From: Flavobacterium sp. LC2016-12 | GTDB lineage: Bacteria > Bacteroidota > Bacteroidia > Flavobacteriales > Flavobacteriaceae | DNA: 64,000 nt | NCBI RefSeq assembly: GCF_015351595.1 | Contig: NZ_JADKPT010000006.1 | Coordinates: 1 to 64,000 of the forward strand | Direction: 5' to 3' | Shown: piece by piece, positions 53,683 to 62,380 of the stretch | Numbering within the stretch: position 1 is the stretch's first letter | How the letters are laid out: each line of letters opens with the position of its first letter | Translations under genes and position numbers: made by a program | Notes under the pieces: model-generated | Told to the model about the DNA's origin: nothing | Seen by the model: only the letters and a program-made list of their open reading frames with translations | Databases searched by the model: none

Positions 53683-54255
53683 TTATTTCGAATTTTTAAG
53701 CTCTTCCGCTACTTTTTCAAGTTCCAAATACCAGTCTTCACCAAAGCGGCGAATCAAAGCTTCTTTGACAAATTTATAAACCGGAACTTCCAATTCTTTT
53801 CCTAAAGAACAGGCATCATCGCAAATATCCCATTTGTCGTAATTCACCGCGGCGAACTCCGTAAAATCTTTCACACGGATTGGATATAAATGACAAGAAA
53901 CTGGTTTTTTCCAATCTACGATTCCCTGATTGTAAGCTTGTTCGATTCCGCAAAGAGCCGTTTTTCCGTCAAAAATAACGTAAGCGCAATCTTTTTCGTC
54001 AATTAATGGTGTTTCAAGATCACCATCAGTTCCTTTTACCCAGGTACCCTGCGCTTCGATCGCAGCAATTCCTTCTTTTCGTAAAAAAGGTTTTACTTTA
54101 GGATAAATTTCTTCCAGAATTTTAGTTTCTGCTTCGCTTAATGGTGCACCCGCATCTCCGTCAACACAGCAGGCTCCTTTACAAGCTGATAAGTTGCACA
54201 CAAATTCTTTTTCAAGAATATCTTCTGAAATAATGGTTTTCCCTAATTGAAACAT
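53683..54255 (-). CDS. DUF3109 family cysteine-rich protein
   Basis: A 190-aa cytosolic protein. The N-terminal cysteine cluster [20 protein letters not shown] (about residues 21-40) is characteristic of DUF3109. Later cysteines are in [24 protein letters not shown] and [11 protein letters not shown]. Metal or Fe-S binding is likely, function unknown. The ATG at 54255 is chosen because a longer reading to 54321 would place the promoter element at 54285-54292 within the gene and adds a non-conserved hydrophobic segment. Confidence 0.9.
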   Translation of the reverse strand: MFQLGKTIISEDILEKEFVCNLSACKGACCVDGDAGAPLSEAETKILEEIYPKVKPFLRKEGIAAIEAQGTWVKGTDGDLETPLIDEKDCAYVIFDGKTALCGIEQAYNQGIVDWKKPVSCHLYPIRVKDFTEFAAVNYDKWDICDDACSLGKELEVPVYKFVKEALIRRFGEDWYLELEKVAEELKNSK

Positions 54256-54284
54256 GATAATAAAGTACTGTAATTTATAAAGTG

Positions 54285-54292
54285 CAAAGATA
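54285..54292 (-). promoter_or_regulatory. DUF3109 promoter -7 element (TATCTTTG)
   Basis: TATCTTTG sits in TTGACTATCTTTGCACTTTA, the same 20 bases as at the queE promoter. It is 30 nt before the chosen ATG. There is no TTG at standard spacing further upstream. Confidence 0.65.
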
Positions 54293-54348
54293 GTCAAAGA
54301 AAGCAGATAAAATACGTTCAAATTTTACTGTCGTGCTTGGTAAAGTTT

Positions 54349-54523
54349 TACCACAGAGTTACACAAAGATTTTCCACAGAGTTTCGCAAAGTTTAATTTT
54401 ATTGGGAATGCTTTTTTAAGCTCACAAAGCTTGGAAATAAAACTTTGTGCAACTCTGTGCATTCTTTGCGAAACTCTGTGGTAGAACAATTAAAACTTGC
54501 GAATCTCTGTGGTACAAATGGGC
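54349..54523. repeat. CCACAGAGTTTCGCAAAG inverted repeat cluster
   Basis: An 18-bp perfect inverted pair (54374-54391 and 54464-54481) and weaker copies of CCACAGAGTTACACAAAG (54350-54367) and CTCTGTGGTA (54504-54513) fill the divergent gap between the DUF3109 and marC genes. No gene lies between 54293 and 54652. Confidence 0.75.
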
Positions 54524-54612
54524 ATTTGTTACAAATATCACTTTTTTAACACTCAAAACGTGTTTTTATAACAATAATACATCGTATTCAAAAAACACCT
54601 ATCTTTATTATC

Positions 54613-54620
54613 TACCTTTG
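54613..54620 (+). promoter_or_regulatory. marC promoter -7 element (TACCTTTG)
   Basis: A perfect TAnnTTTG match 32 nt before the ATG of the MarC gene. No clear TTG upstream. Confidence 0.6.
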
Positions 54621-54652
54621 CAAAAATTTTAAACGCTTAAAATCAAAGTAAT

Positions 54653-55231
54653 ATGTTAGAAATCGACTTCAAAGAAATCGTCACTGTAAGCATGGTCCTT
54701 TTTGCTGTAATTGATATCGTAGGATCTATTCCGATTATTGTCAATTTACGAGCAAAAGTAGGGCACATTGAATCTGAAAAAGCTTCGATTGTAGCCGGAC
54801 TGATTATGATTGTTTTTCTTTTCGTTGGAGAAGGTTTTCTAAATCTTATCGGAATCGATGTACACTCCTTTGCCGTGGCCGGATCCTTTGTACTATTCTT
54901 TTTAGCTTTGGAAATGATTTTGGGTATCCGAATTTATCGTGACGAAGAACCGGGATCGGCTTCTATCGTTCCGTTGGCTTTTCCATTAATTGCAGGAGCG
55001 GGAACTATGACGACTTTACTTTCACTTCGATCTCAATTTCATACCATCAATATTATCATCGCGATTTTGTTGAATATTATCTTAGTATATATTGTTTTGA
55101 AATCTTCCAAAAAAATAGAAAATTTATTAGGAGAAAACGGACTTGGTGTAGTGCGCAAGACATTTGGAGTCATACTTTTAGCAATTGCTGTTAAATTATT
55201 CGCTGCTAATGTTAAAGGTTTGTTCGTCTAA
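54653..55231 (+). CDS. MarC family integral membrane protein
   Basis: A 192-aa protein with six predicted membrane helices (about 10-30, 43-62, 70-90, 105-125, 135-153, 168-188). Family motifs are FAVIDIVGSIPI and FPLIAGAGTMTTLLSL. MarC proteins are conserved transporters-like proteins of unknown substrate; the old link to multiple antibiotic resistance has not held up. Confidence 0.92.
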   Translation: MLEIDFKEIVTVSMVLFAVIDIVGSIPIIVNLRAKVGHIESEKASIVAGLIMIVFLFVGEGFLNLIGIDVHSFAVAGSFVLFFLALEMILGIRIYRDEEPGSASIVPLAFPLIAGAGTMTTLLSLRSQFHTINIIIAILLNIILVYIVLKSSKKIENLLGENGLGVVRKTFGVILLAIAVKLFAANVKGLFV

Positions 55232-55339
55232 CGGATATTTTTATAAATTTACCCCATAAAATTTCTAAAATAGAACTTTTAACATATTTACAATATGCTT
55301 AGAGTTTTAGTTTAATTTTTAGACAAACAAACAACCATT

Positions 55340-55543
55340 ATGAAAATCTTTACTTCAATCTTAGTGCTTTTAGCATTAGCCTTAATTGTTTTTAATATTA
55401 CACAATTAGACTTTAAAAATCCTTTTCAGGGAGATAGTGGTGTAGCACTTATTGGGATCGCGGCTGCTTTTTGCGCGGTATTAATTCTTTTGATTTTTAG
55501 AATTTCAAAAAGAATTGAAGAAAAAATGCACGACAACAGATAA
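55340..55543 (+). CDS. Small two-helix membrane protein
   Basis: A 67-aa protein with helices at about residues 3-22 and 36-56 and a charged tail (RISKRIEEKMHDNR). I do not recognise a family. It lies 108 nt after marC and 7 nt before the flavoprotein gene on the same strand, so it is likely cotranscribed with the latter. Confidence 0.7.
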   Translation: MKIFTSILVLLALALIVFNITQLDFKNPFQGDSGVALIGIAAAFCAVLILLIFRISKRIEEKMHDNR

Positions 55544-55550
55544 TAAATAT

Positions 55551-56156
55551 ATGTTTGACGTTCTAATTATTGGCGGAGGTGTATCAGGCATGTCTTGTGC
55601 TCTCGTTTTAGGTTCTGCAAAAAACAAAGCCTTTGTTACCGATAAAAAAATCGGAATCTTTACCCATCAAAAGAATTCTTCACTGCAAGAAGCGATCTTC
55701 TATAACGCATACGGAATAACTCCTGGCAAATTAGGGTCTGAATTACTTGTAGAAAGCACGCAGGATCTTGCCATGACTTATCCTCACATCACTCAGATTC
55801 CAAACGAGAAAGTAATCAAAGTTGAAGGTTCTTATCCTGAATTTACTGTTACTACAAATAAAAACACATACAAAACTAAAAGTATCGTTATCGGAATTGG
55901 TTCTGCCAATACTTTTGATATTGAAGGTTTAATCCAGTATGTTGAACCACACAAAAAAGCACTTCCGGAAAAACAACGTATTCAGCTTAAAAACGACGAT
56001 CATAAGGTAGCCGACGGTATTTATGTGATTGGAACTTTAGCCGGCTGGAGAAGTCAATTGGCCATTGCTGCGGGAAGCGGGGCAGCCGTTGCTACAGATA
56101 TTCTGACTTTATGGAATAATGGTGTGCAAACTCATGCTCACGATAGTATTCGATAA
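55551..56156 (+). CDS. Short FAD/NAD(P)-binding oxidoreductase, thioredoxin reductase-like
   Basis: A 201-aa protein. The N-terminal Rossmann motif is VLIIGGGVSGMSCALVLG (residues 3-20). A C-terminal FAD motif, ADGIYVIGTLAGWRSQLAIA (about 155-174), resembles the GVFAAGD strand of thioredoxin reductase. The central NAD(P)H domain with its CxxC pair is absent, and the length is about 60% of that family. The ATG at 55551 puts the Rossmann strand at the start, as usual; an ATG at 55515 overlaps the preceding gene. Confidence 0.82.
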   Translation: MFDVLIIGGGVSGMSCALVLGSAKNKAFVTDKKIGIFTHQKNSSLQEAIFYNAYGITPGKLGSELLVESTQDLAMTYPHITQIPNEKVIKVEGSYPEFTVTTNKNTYKTKSIVIGIGSANTFDIEGLIQYVEPHKKALPEKQRIQLKNDDHKVADGIYVIGTLAGWRSQLAIAAGSGAAVATDILTLWNNGVQTHAHDSIR

Positions 56157-56185
56157 AATTTAAAACATAAGTTTTTATATAATTA

Positions 56186-56247
56186 AACCATTAAGAGATT
56201 AAGAAAAATTAAGACTTTGCGCTTAATACCTTAACCTCTTAATGGTT
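56186..56247. terminator. Bidirectional terminator, flavoprotein and lipoprotein genes
   Basis: AACCATTAAGAG (56186-56197) pairs with CTCTTAATGGTT (56236-56247), with TTAAG/CTTAA continuing inside and a T-rich tract after the right arm. Confidence 0.8.
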
Positions 56248-56268
56248 TATTTTTTTATTTCTCAATTA

Positions 56269-56586
56269 TTATTTTACTGAAATAATCTCAGTTACTTTAA
56301 TATGTTTTTCCTCTTCTGTTTTCCAGATTTCTCCTTTTACAGAAACATTATCTCCAATTTTTAATTGTTTATAGTTTTGAGGCCCGCCAACATTTACAAT
56401 GCTGATCGTTGCGAAATACACTTCTTTGGCAGCTGTAGAGATTTTAGCTGTATAGCCGTCTTTTCCCGCTTCTATTGAATCTACTTTTCCGGTAACTGTA
56501 TTAGAACTGCTATCTTTCATAGTTTTACAAGAAATTACAAAAGTCATTAAAACGAATAGAAAGCTTATCTTTTTTAGATTTTTCAT
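56269..56586 (-). CDS. Small lipoprotein with probable OB-like domain
   Basis: A 105-aa protein with a lipobox (FVISC, Cys about 20). The rest is beta-rich: VTGKVDSIEAGKDGYTAKIS, then NYKQLKIGDNVSVKGEIW and KHIKVTEI. This resembles a five-stranded OB-type module, but I cannot name a family. Function unknown. Confidence 0.7.
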   Translation of the reverse strand: MKNLKKISFLFVLMTFVISCKTMKDSSSNTVTGKVDSIEAGKDGYTAKISTAAKEVYFATISIVNVGGPQNYKQLKIGDNVSVKGEIWKTEEEKHIKVTEIISVK

Positions 56587-56662
56587 ATTATATATTTAAC
56601 CACAAATCTCGAACTATATCAGCTAAGATTCGTTACATTATATTTTAATAAATTATTATTAT

Positions 56663-57028
56663 TTATTGTAATTGAATGCAGCTTCCGGCAATAACTTTTA
56701 AGTTTTCGTCAAATTGTTTCCAGACTCTGATATAGCGAAGCACACCATCTATAGGACTATTATCAAAAAAACCTTTTAATGAAACTGTAACTGCAACTAC
56801 AGCCGTATCACCAATTAGATTTATGGTTTGATCGGAAGCTTCAATAGTAGTAATTTTCATTTTACCTGAACGATAAGAAGCCAAATCAAATTCTTTTGTA
56901 ATCGTATTTCCATCAGGTAAATTGAAAAGCAAATCGTCGTGGAGGATTTTTTCTAAAAACAAAACATCAGCATTTTTAACAGCAGTCAAAAGTTCTATTT
57001 CAGCATTTACAACGGCTTCTATTTTCAT
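56663..57028 (-). CDS. NTF2-like (DUF4440) protein
   Basis: A 121-aa cytosolic NTF2-like protein: an N-terminal helix pair (EIELLTAVKNADVLFLEKIL), HDDLLFNLPDG, a central helix and the strand pairs GDTAVVAVTVSLKG, GVLRYIRVWKQ and LKVIAGSCIQL. It has no signal peptide, unlike the DUF4440 proteins at 16-18 kb. It starts 18 nt upstream of ctpA-like gene's stop on the same strand, so both may share a transcript. Confidence 0.82.
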   Translation of the reverse strand: MKIEAVVNAEIELLTAVKNADVLFLEKILHDDLLFNLPDGNTITKEFDLASYRSGKMKITTIEASDQTINLIGDTAVVAVTVSLKGFFDNSPIDGVLRYIRVWKQFDENLKVIAGSCIQLQ

Positions 57029-57046
57029 ATTAAAAAGTTTTCAGCG

Positions 57047-58624
57047 TTATTTTTTCGGATTCTGAATCGCCTTAATCATGGCATCTTCTTTCAAAATCAC
57101 ATCGTAGTAATATATTTCCCCATATAATTGTCTGGCAAATTCAGCCGTGATATAACGATTCACTAAAGGTTTGGTTTTGTCTAATTTCAAATCCAGACCC
57201 GTCATGAAAATATAGTTTTTGAATTTCTTGAAATAAACATCCGAGCTTTTCATTTCAGCCAAAAACTCATTAAACTTAAGTCCGGCAAAAGCTTTTCGAT
57301 TTTTATCCAATTCTTCAAAAACAAAATGTCCGACTACTCCGGTTTGAAGCAAATAACCAACGTTTTCATTTCCGTGCTCTGCTTCCATCGGAACAAAAAC
57401 ATCGGGAACTATTCCACCGCCGCCGTATACAATTTTGCCTTTTGGTGTTTTAAACTTTAATGAATCGGCTACTTTTATACTGTCTTTAGCATAAAGTTCA
57501 CCAGATTTGATACGAGATTCTGATTCTTTAAAATATTCTTCGTTTCCTTTTTTATACGGTTTCTGAATTGATCTTCCGGTTGGTGTATAATATCTCGCCA
57601 CTGTTAAACGTACAGCAGATCCGTCATTGAAATCCATTTCACGTTGTACCAAACCTTTTCCAAAAGAACGGCGCCCCACAATAATTCCACGATCATTATC
57701 TTGTAATGCTCCTGCCAAAATTTCACTTGCAGAGGCACTGTTTTCATTAATCAAAACATACACTTTTCCGGTTTCAAAACTTCCGGCTTTTGTGGCGTAT
57801 GTTTTCTCTGTTGTTCCGTTTTTATTTTTAGTAAAAACGATCAATTGTTTGTCTCTCAAAAATTCATCGGCAATAGCGACCGCTTCTTCCATATAACCAC
57901 CGCCGTTATCACGAAGATCGATTACAAGCGACTGAATTCCGCTTTGTTTTAATCTTGTTAAACCGGTTTTGAATTCATTAAAAGTAGTCTCGGCAAAACG
58001 ATTTATTTTGATGTAACCGACATTATTTCCAAGTAATAAAGAAGCATCAACGCTTTTTATCGGAATAACATCTCTTTTTACTTTAAACTTTAATTTCTTT
58101 TGTTCCGATTTTCTAAAAACAGTCAATTCAATTTCAGAACCCTGCAATCCTTTTAACTTCGAAAACAAACTATCTGAAGGCAATTTTCTACCATATAATT
58201 TTGTTTTTCCAGCAAATAGAATTCGGTCTCCTGATTTTATCCCGGCTTTCGCCGAAGGACCATTTTCAATTGGTTTTATAATCGCAACCGAATCTTTATA
58301 CATATAAAAATTGATTCCGATTCCAACGAAATCACCTTTCATGCTTTCCGCCACTTCTGCCTGTTCACTAGGCGGAATGTAAACAGAATGTGGATCTAAT
58401 TTGGATAAGATATTATCAACTGTAAGGTTTACAATTGAATCGGTATTAATACTGTCGACATATTCATTATTGATAAAATCGATCAGTTTATTGAGTTTTG
58501 TTTTGGAGTAATTTTTAGCCAAAAGTCCGTCATCAACGGGAGCATTCATTAGGCTTCCGAGGACAGTTCCGAGAGCAAAAGTAGCTCCGATTACAATTGG
58601 CAAATATTTCGAATTAAATTTCAT
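57047..58624 (-). CDS. S41 family carboxy-terminal processing peptidase
   Basis: A 525-aa periplasmic serine protease of the CtpA/Prc family. An N-terminal membrane segment (about residues 8-27) is followed by a helical region, a PDZ domain (about 90-170, GDFVGIGINFYMYKDSVAII) and the S41 catalytic core (about 190-370). The Ser is in NENSASASEILAGALQD and the Lys in GRRSFGKGLVQ. It probably trims envelope proteins at their C-termini. It starts directly after the dCMP deaminase stop (adjacent bases), indicating an operon. Confidence 0.94.
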   Translation of the reverse strand: MKFNSKYLPIVIGATFALGTVLGSLMNAPVDDGLLAKNYSKTKLNKLIDFINNEYVDSINTDSIVNLTVDNILSKLDPHSVYIPPSEQAEVAESMKGDFVGIGINFYMYKDSVAIIKPIENGPSAKAGIKSGDRILFAGKTKLYGRKLPSDSLFSKLKGLQGSEIELTVFRKSEQKKLKFKVKRDVIPIKSVDASLLLGNNVGYIKINRFAETTFNEFKTGLTRLKQSGIQSLVIDLRDNGGGYMEEAVAIADEFLRDKQLIVFTKNKNGTTEKTYATKAGSFETGKVYVLINENSASASEILAGALQDNDRGIIVGRRSFGKGLVQREMDFNDGSAVRLTVARYYTPTGRSIQKPYKKGNEEYFKESESRIKSGELYAKDSIKVADSLKFKTPKGKIVYGGGGIVPDVFVPMEAEHGNENVGYLLQTGVVGHFVFEELDKNRKAFAGLKFNEFLAEMKSSDVYFKKFKNYIFMTGLDLKLDKTKPLVNRYITAEFARQLYGEIYYYDVILKEDAMIKAIQNPKK

Positions 58625-59056
58625 TTACTCTTCTAAAACAGGAAGATGTTCAACTTCAACACCTGCTTTTAATAAAAATTGAATTCCGGCATCATCGCGA
58701 TATCCGTTTTGGTAAACCACTCTCTTTATCCCCGATTGATGTATTAATTTACTACATTCTTTACAGGGTGAAAGTGTAATATACAAAGTAGCGCCTTCAC
58801 AAGATTGTGTTGATCGGGCTACTTTTAGGATTGCATTTGCCTCGGCATGCAGAACCTCCCAGCGGGTTAATCCTTCATCGTCTTCGCAGCAATTCTCAAA
58901 TCCGGATGGTGTTCCGTTATAACCATCAGAAATAATCATCCGGTCTTTTACAATAATGGCACCAACCTGTTTACGTTTGCAGTAAGAAAGGGCACCCCAT
59001 TCTTTTGCAATACGAAGGTACGCTTTATCGTACTTATTTATTTTTTTTAAATCCAT
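58625..59056 (-). CDS. dCMP deaminase (ComEB-like)
   Basis: A 143-aa zinc deaminase that converts dCMP to dUMP for thymidylate synthesis. Zinc ligands are in HAEANAI (about residues 72-78, with the proton-shuttle Glu) and SPCKECSK (about 100-107). GYNGTPSGFENC is the substrate region of dCMP deaminases. The preceding HupE-like gene ends 5 nt upstream, the S41 protease follows without a gap. Confidence 0.93.
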   Translation of the reverse strand: MDLKKINKYDKAYLRIAKEWGALSYCKRKQVGAIIVKDRMIISDGYNGTPSGFENCCEDDEGLTRWEVLHAEANAILKVARSTQSCEGATLYITLSPCKECSKLIHQSGIKRVVYQNGYRDDAGIQFLLKAGVEVEHLPVLEE

Positions 59057-59061
59057 TTATT

Positions 59062-59655
59062 TTATCTGTTCCAAATTGGGCTTTCAATAATCATCGGAAT
59101 CACAACTCCGATAATAAAAGCCGACATTACAAGTGCCCAATCTCGTTTTGAAAAACGAAATACGGTCTGCACAATATAGGATAGTATCAAAACTACAAAA
59201 ACAACAACTAACTGCGCTGCTTCGATTCCTAACGCAAATTCGCCTAAAGGTAATAATTTTGAGCTTGGCGACCCTCCTAAAATAGTCTTAAAATAATTAG
59301 AAAAACCAAGTCCGTGTATTATTCCGAAAAACAGGGTTACCATAAAAATTAAATTCACACCTTCATTTTTGGTCGCTTTTCCTGCCGTAAAAAGATGAAA
59401 TATGGCGGTTATCAAGATGGTAATCGGAATTAAAAACTCCACTATATTTACTTTTATAGCGATGATTCCAAAAACTGAAAGCAACAAAGCCAAAGTGTGA
59501 CCGATCGTAAAAAGTGAAACCAGAAGCAAAATGCGTTTCCAGTCTTTAAACAAATACGGAATAGTTAAGGCGATTAAAAAAAGAACGTGATCGTAGGCGT
59601 GGATATCTAAAACGTGTTTTAATCCTATCTGAAAATAAATCCAAAATTCTGACAT
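59062..59655 (-). CDS. HupE/UreJ family membrane protein
   Basis: A 197-aa protein with about six hydrophobic helices. The family motif GLKHVLDIHAYDHVLFLIAL (about residues 12-31) carries the conserved His and Asp residues, and HTLALLLSV and GIIHGLGFSNYFK follow. HupE and UreJ proteins are nickel or cobalt permeases, but Bacteroidota members of this size have unproven substrates. First gene of the operon with the dCMP deaminase and ctpA-like genes. Confidence 0.88.
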   Translation of the reverse strand: MSEFWIYFQIGLKHVLDIHAYDHVLFLIALTIPYLFKDWKRILLLVSLFTIGHTLALLLSVFGIIAIKVNIVEFLIPITILITAIFHLFTAGKATKNEGVNLIFMVTLFFGIIHGLGFSNYFKTILGGSPSSKLLPLGEFALGIEAAQLVVVFVVLILSYIVQTVFRFSKRDWALVMSAFIIGVVIPMIIESPIWNR

Positions 59656-59795
59656 AGGGGCAATGGTATTAATTGATTAAGGGGATGTAAACTTACGATT
59701 TATTTTGAAAAGTAAAGAAACCGTACTATTAAAACAACGCAGAAAAATAAGTTAAATTTTATGAGAAATTTAAAATGTTAAATTAAAATAAGATT

Positions 59796-59803
59796 TATCT
59801 TTG
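59796..59803 (+). promoter_or_regulatory. Promoter -7 element (TATCTTTG) of the TerB-like gene
   Basis: A perfect TAnnTTTG match 23 nt before the ATG. Confidence 0.6.
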
Positions 59804-59826
59804 TTCTATATAAAACCCTATTAATT

Positions 59827-60258
59827 ATGCCATTTTCAGAATTATTTGATAACGAATTCAAACAAAGAAACAGAGGTCATTTCTCTGCAATTGTGCGTGT
59901 AGCTTATGCTGACGGAAAAATTAATGACGAGGAAAAATCGTTTTTAGACAAACTAGCTTCAAGATTAGAAATTTCAGAAGAAGAATATACAGAAATCCTT
60001 AAAGATCCTTGGCAACATTCTATAAACCCTCCTTATTTATATGCGCAGCGTTTAGAGCGTTTGTACGACTTAGCGAGAATGGTTCACGTTGACCACCATT
60101 TAGGAGACCAACAAGAAGTTATGTTAACCCGTATGGGATTAGCTCTAGGATTTACGCCAGGAAACGTAAACCATATTATTAGAAAAGCATTGTCTTTAGT
60201 GGATAAAAAAGTAGATTTAGATACTTTCCTTTTCGAAATGGAAAATATGAATAAGTAA
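59827..60258 (+). CDS. TerB-family (tellurite resistance-like) protein
   Basis: A 143-aa all-helical cytosolic protein: VRVAYADGKINDEEKSFLDK near residue 16 is the acidic TerB signature, followed by RLYDLARMVHVDHHLGDQQE and LVDKKVDLDTFLFEM. TerB domains bind metal or take part in envelope stress responses. It does not stand in a ter cluster, so tellurite resistance should not be assumed. Confidence 0.88.
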   Translation: MPFSELFDNEFKQRNRGHFSAIVRVAYADGKINDEEKSFLDKLASRLEISEEEYTEILKDPWQHSINPPYLYAQRLERLYDLARMVHVDHHLGDQQEVMLTRMGLALGFTPGNVNHIIRKALSLVDKKVDLDTFLFEMENMNK

Positions 60259-60322
60259 GAAACAGTGTTCCCTTTTTTAGTACTCAGTTTCGAACTGAGA
60301 CAAAAAATTGAAACTGAGATTT

Positions 60323-60364
60323 AAAACAAAACCCGATAATACTATTATTATCGGGTTTTGTTTT
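60323..60364. terminator. Bidirectional terminator between the TerB-like gene and fbp
   Basis: An 18-bp perfect stem (60323-60340 with 60347-60364) with a 6-nt loop, containing ACCCGATAAT and rich A/T ends. Flanking it are imperfect arms of GTGTTC and TTTTTTAGTA type (60264-60300 and 60368-60405). Confidence 0.92.
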
Positions 60365-60404
60365 ATAGTTCCGAGTGAGACTGAATACTAAAAACTGAAC
60401 ACTG

Positions 60405-61415
60405 CTAGCTTATTGCTTCAGCCATAAATTCCTCTGCTTTTTCTACCATATTATAACTTCCGCAGAAAAACGGAACTCTTTGATGCAATTCTGTCGGCTG
60501 AATTTCCATAATTCTACCAAAACCATCTGTTGCTTTACCTCCCGCTTGTTCAGCAATAAAAGCCATCGGATTACATTCATATAATAAACGTAGTTTCCCT
60601 TTTGGAGCTTTTGAACTTGTTGGATACAAATAAATTCCGCCTTTGATCATATTTCGATGAAAATCTGCCACTAAACTTCCAATATATCGTGAAGTATAAG
60701 GTCTGTCTTCTTCCTCGCGCTGACAATATTTAATATAATTTTTTACTCCCTGCGGAAAATGAACATAATTCCCTTCGTTTACCGAATAAATATTTCCGCT
60801 TTGAGGAAACTTCATATTTGGATGTGAAAGATAAAATGTTCCGATTGCCGGATTCAGCGTAAAACCATTCACACCATGCCCGGTTGTATAAACCAGCATT
60901 GTTGACGTTCCATAAATTACATATCCTGCTGCTACCTGATTGATTCCCGGTTGTAAAAAATCCTCGCTTGTTACCGGTGTTCCAATTGGTGTAATTCTTC
61001 TAAAAACAGAAAAAATAGTCCCTACTGAAACATTTACATCAATGTTTGAAGATCCGTCAAGCGGATCCATTAAGATCACGTACTTATTATTATGACTGTT
61101 GTCGCTCCCCTGAACAGTTATAAAATCGTCGTTTTCTTCTGAAGCAATACCACAGACAATCTCACGGTTTATTAACGTCTGAATAAATACTTCGTTTGCA
61201 TAGACATCTAATTTTTGCTGGTCTTCGCCCTGGATATTTTGTTCGCCTGCGGCGCCAATAATATCGACCAATCCAGCCTGATTTACTTTATAGTTGACAA
61301 CCTTAGCTGCCAAACGTATAGAGTTGATAATTCGGGAAAGCTCCCCCGACGAATACTGAAATGCTTTTTGGTTCTCAATAATAAACTCTCCCAGTGTTTT
61401 ATTGCGTTCTTCCAT
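60405..61415 (-). CDS. fbp: Fructose-1,6-bisphosphatase, class I
   Basis: A 336-aa gluconeogenic phosphatase. Metal ligands are in SEENDDF and the [20 protein letters not shown] motif (about residues 113-132). [18 protein letters not shown] and [20 protein letters not shown] are the substrate regions. Length and motifs are standard. Monocistronic. Confidence 0.97.
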   Translation of the reverse strand: MEERNKTLGEFIIENQKAFQYSSGELSRIINSIRLAAKVVNYKVNQAGLVDIIGAAGEQNIQGEDQQKLDVYANEVFIQTLINREIVCGIASEENDDFITVQGSDNSHNNKYVILMDPLDGSSNIDVNVSVGTIFSVFRRITPIGTPVTSEDFLQPGINQVAAGYVIYGTSTMLVYTTGHGVNGFTLNPAIGTFYLSHPNMKFPQSGNIYSVNEGNYVHFPQGVKNYIKYCQREEEDRPYTSRYIGSLVADFHRNMIKGGIYLYPTSSKAPKGKLRLLYECNPMAFIAEQAGGKATDGFGRIMEIQPTELHQRVPFFCGSYNMVEKAEEFMAEAIS

Positions 61416-61686
61416 TACTATATCGTTGTAGATTTATTTTTAAGTCACAAATATCGTTTATTTTGTGAGAATGATTTAAAAATTATTTTGTTAGTTTGCT
61501 ACTATTGTATATTTGCTAATTAAATGCAGAAAGAACGCTGTAATAACAAAAAAATTTGGTTAATAAATACATATTAATAAGAATACACGAAAATTGCATA
61601 TCATAAAAAGCTTCTGAAAATAAGGTGTTTTCAAAATCAAAAAAGGGAGCTTAAAATAGAATGATAAAAATAAATTTTAAATAAAT

Positions 61687-62175
61687 ATGAATATTAGAAA
61701 AGGAAATCCTGAGGATATGAAATCAGTTTTAGGATTGATACAGGAGTTGGCAATATTCGAAAAAGAACCTGAAGCTGTCGTAATAACCGAAGCCGATTTA
61801 GTACGTGATGGTTTTGGTGAAAAACCATTATTTCATGTCTTTGTTGCAGAGATTGACAATAATGAACAACAGAAAGAAATTGTTGGGATAGCATTATACT
61901 ATTATCGTTACTCAACCTGGAAAGGAAAAACAATACATCTTGAAGATTTAATTGTGAAAGAAAAAATGCGTGGTACAGGCTTAGGTTCTGCACTTTATGC
62001 TGAAATCATGAAACAGGGAAAAAGAGATAATGTGAGAAGAATTGAATGGAACGTTTTAGACTGGAATACACCCGCAGTTAACTTTTATAAGAATTCAGGC
62101 GCAAGAATTCTTGATGGCTGGCAAGTTGTTCAGATGGATGAAGCAGGAATTAATTCTTTCTTAGAGAAAAATTAA
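61687..62175 (+). CDS. GNAT-family N-acetyltransferase (diamine acetyltransferase-like)
   Basis: A 162-aa acetyltransferase resembling spermidine/spermine acetyltransferases: MNIRKGNPEDMKSVLGLIQE, VGIALYYYRYSTWKGKTIHL and the acetyl-CoA loop VKEKMRGTGLGSALYAEIMK (about residues 94-113). NVLDWNTPAVNFYKNSGAR then follows. Polyamine or another small amine is the likely acceptor. Confidence 0.88.
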   Translation: MNIRKGNPEDMKSVLGLIQELAIFEKEPEAVVITEADLVRDGFGEKPLFHVFVAEIDNNEQQKEIVGIALYYYRYSTWKGKTIHLEDLIVKEKMRGTGLGSALYAEIMKQGKRDNVRRIEWNVLDWNTPAVNFYKNSGARILDGWQVVQMDEAGINSFLEKN

Positions 62176-62183
62176 AACTATTC

Positions 62184-62313
62184 TGCCACAGACTACAGGA
62201 TTAAAATAATTTAAAATCTTTATCAGTTTGCCACGAATTTCACAAATTGCCACGAATTAATTAGTGAGAATTAGTGGCTAAAAAAATCTAGAAAATCATT
62301 CTAATCTGTGGCA
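62184..62313. repeat. Nested TGCCAC inverted repeat
   Basis: Outer arms TGCCACAGACT (62184-62194) and AATCTGTGGCA (62303-62313) enclose inner GCCACGAATT-type words and an AATTAGTGGC arm. It lies between the acetyltransferase and aspartate kinase genes and shares ACGAATT words with 24535-24586. Confidence 0.6.
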
Positions 62314-62380
62314 ACAAAAACATAAAAAAATAGCAGATTTCATTAATCTGAAATCTAAAATTAAAAATCTAAAATTAACA

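Noticed and set aside
54256..54321. N-terminal extension of the DUF3109 protein
   Set aside because: It contains the promoter element at 54285-54292, and the family normally begins at MFQLGK-like sequence.
59827..60258. Tellurite resistance operon
   Set aside because: Only a lone TerB-type gene is present, with no terA, terC, terD or related genes around.
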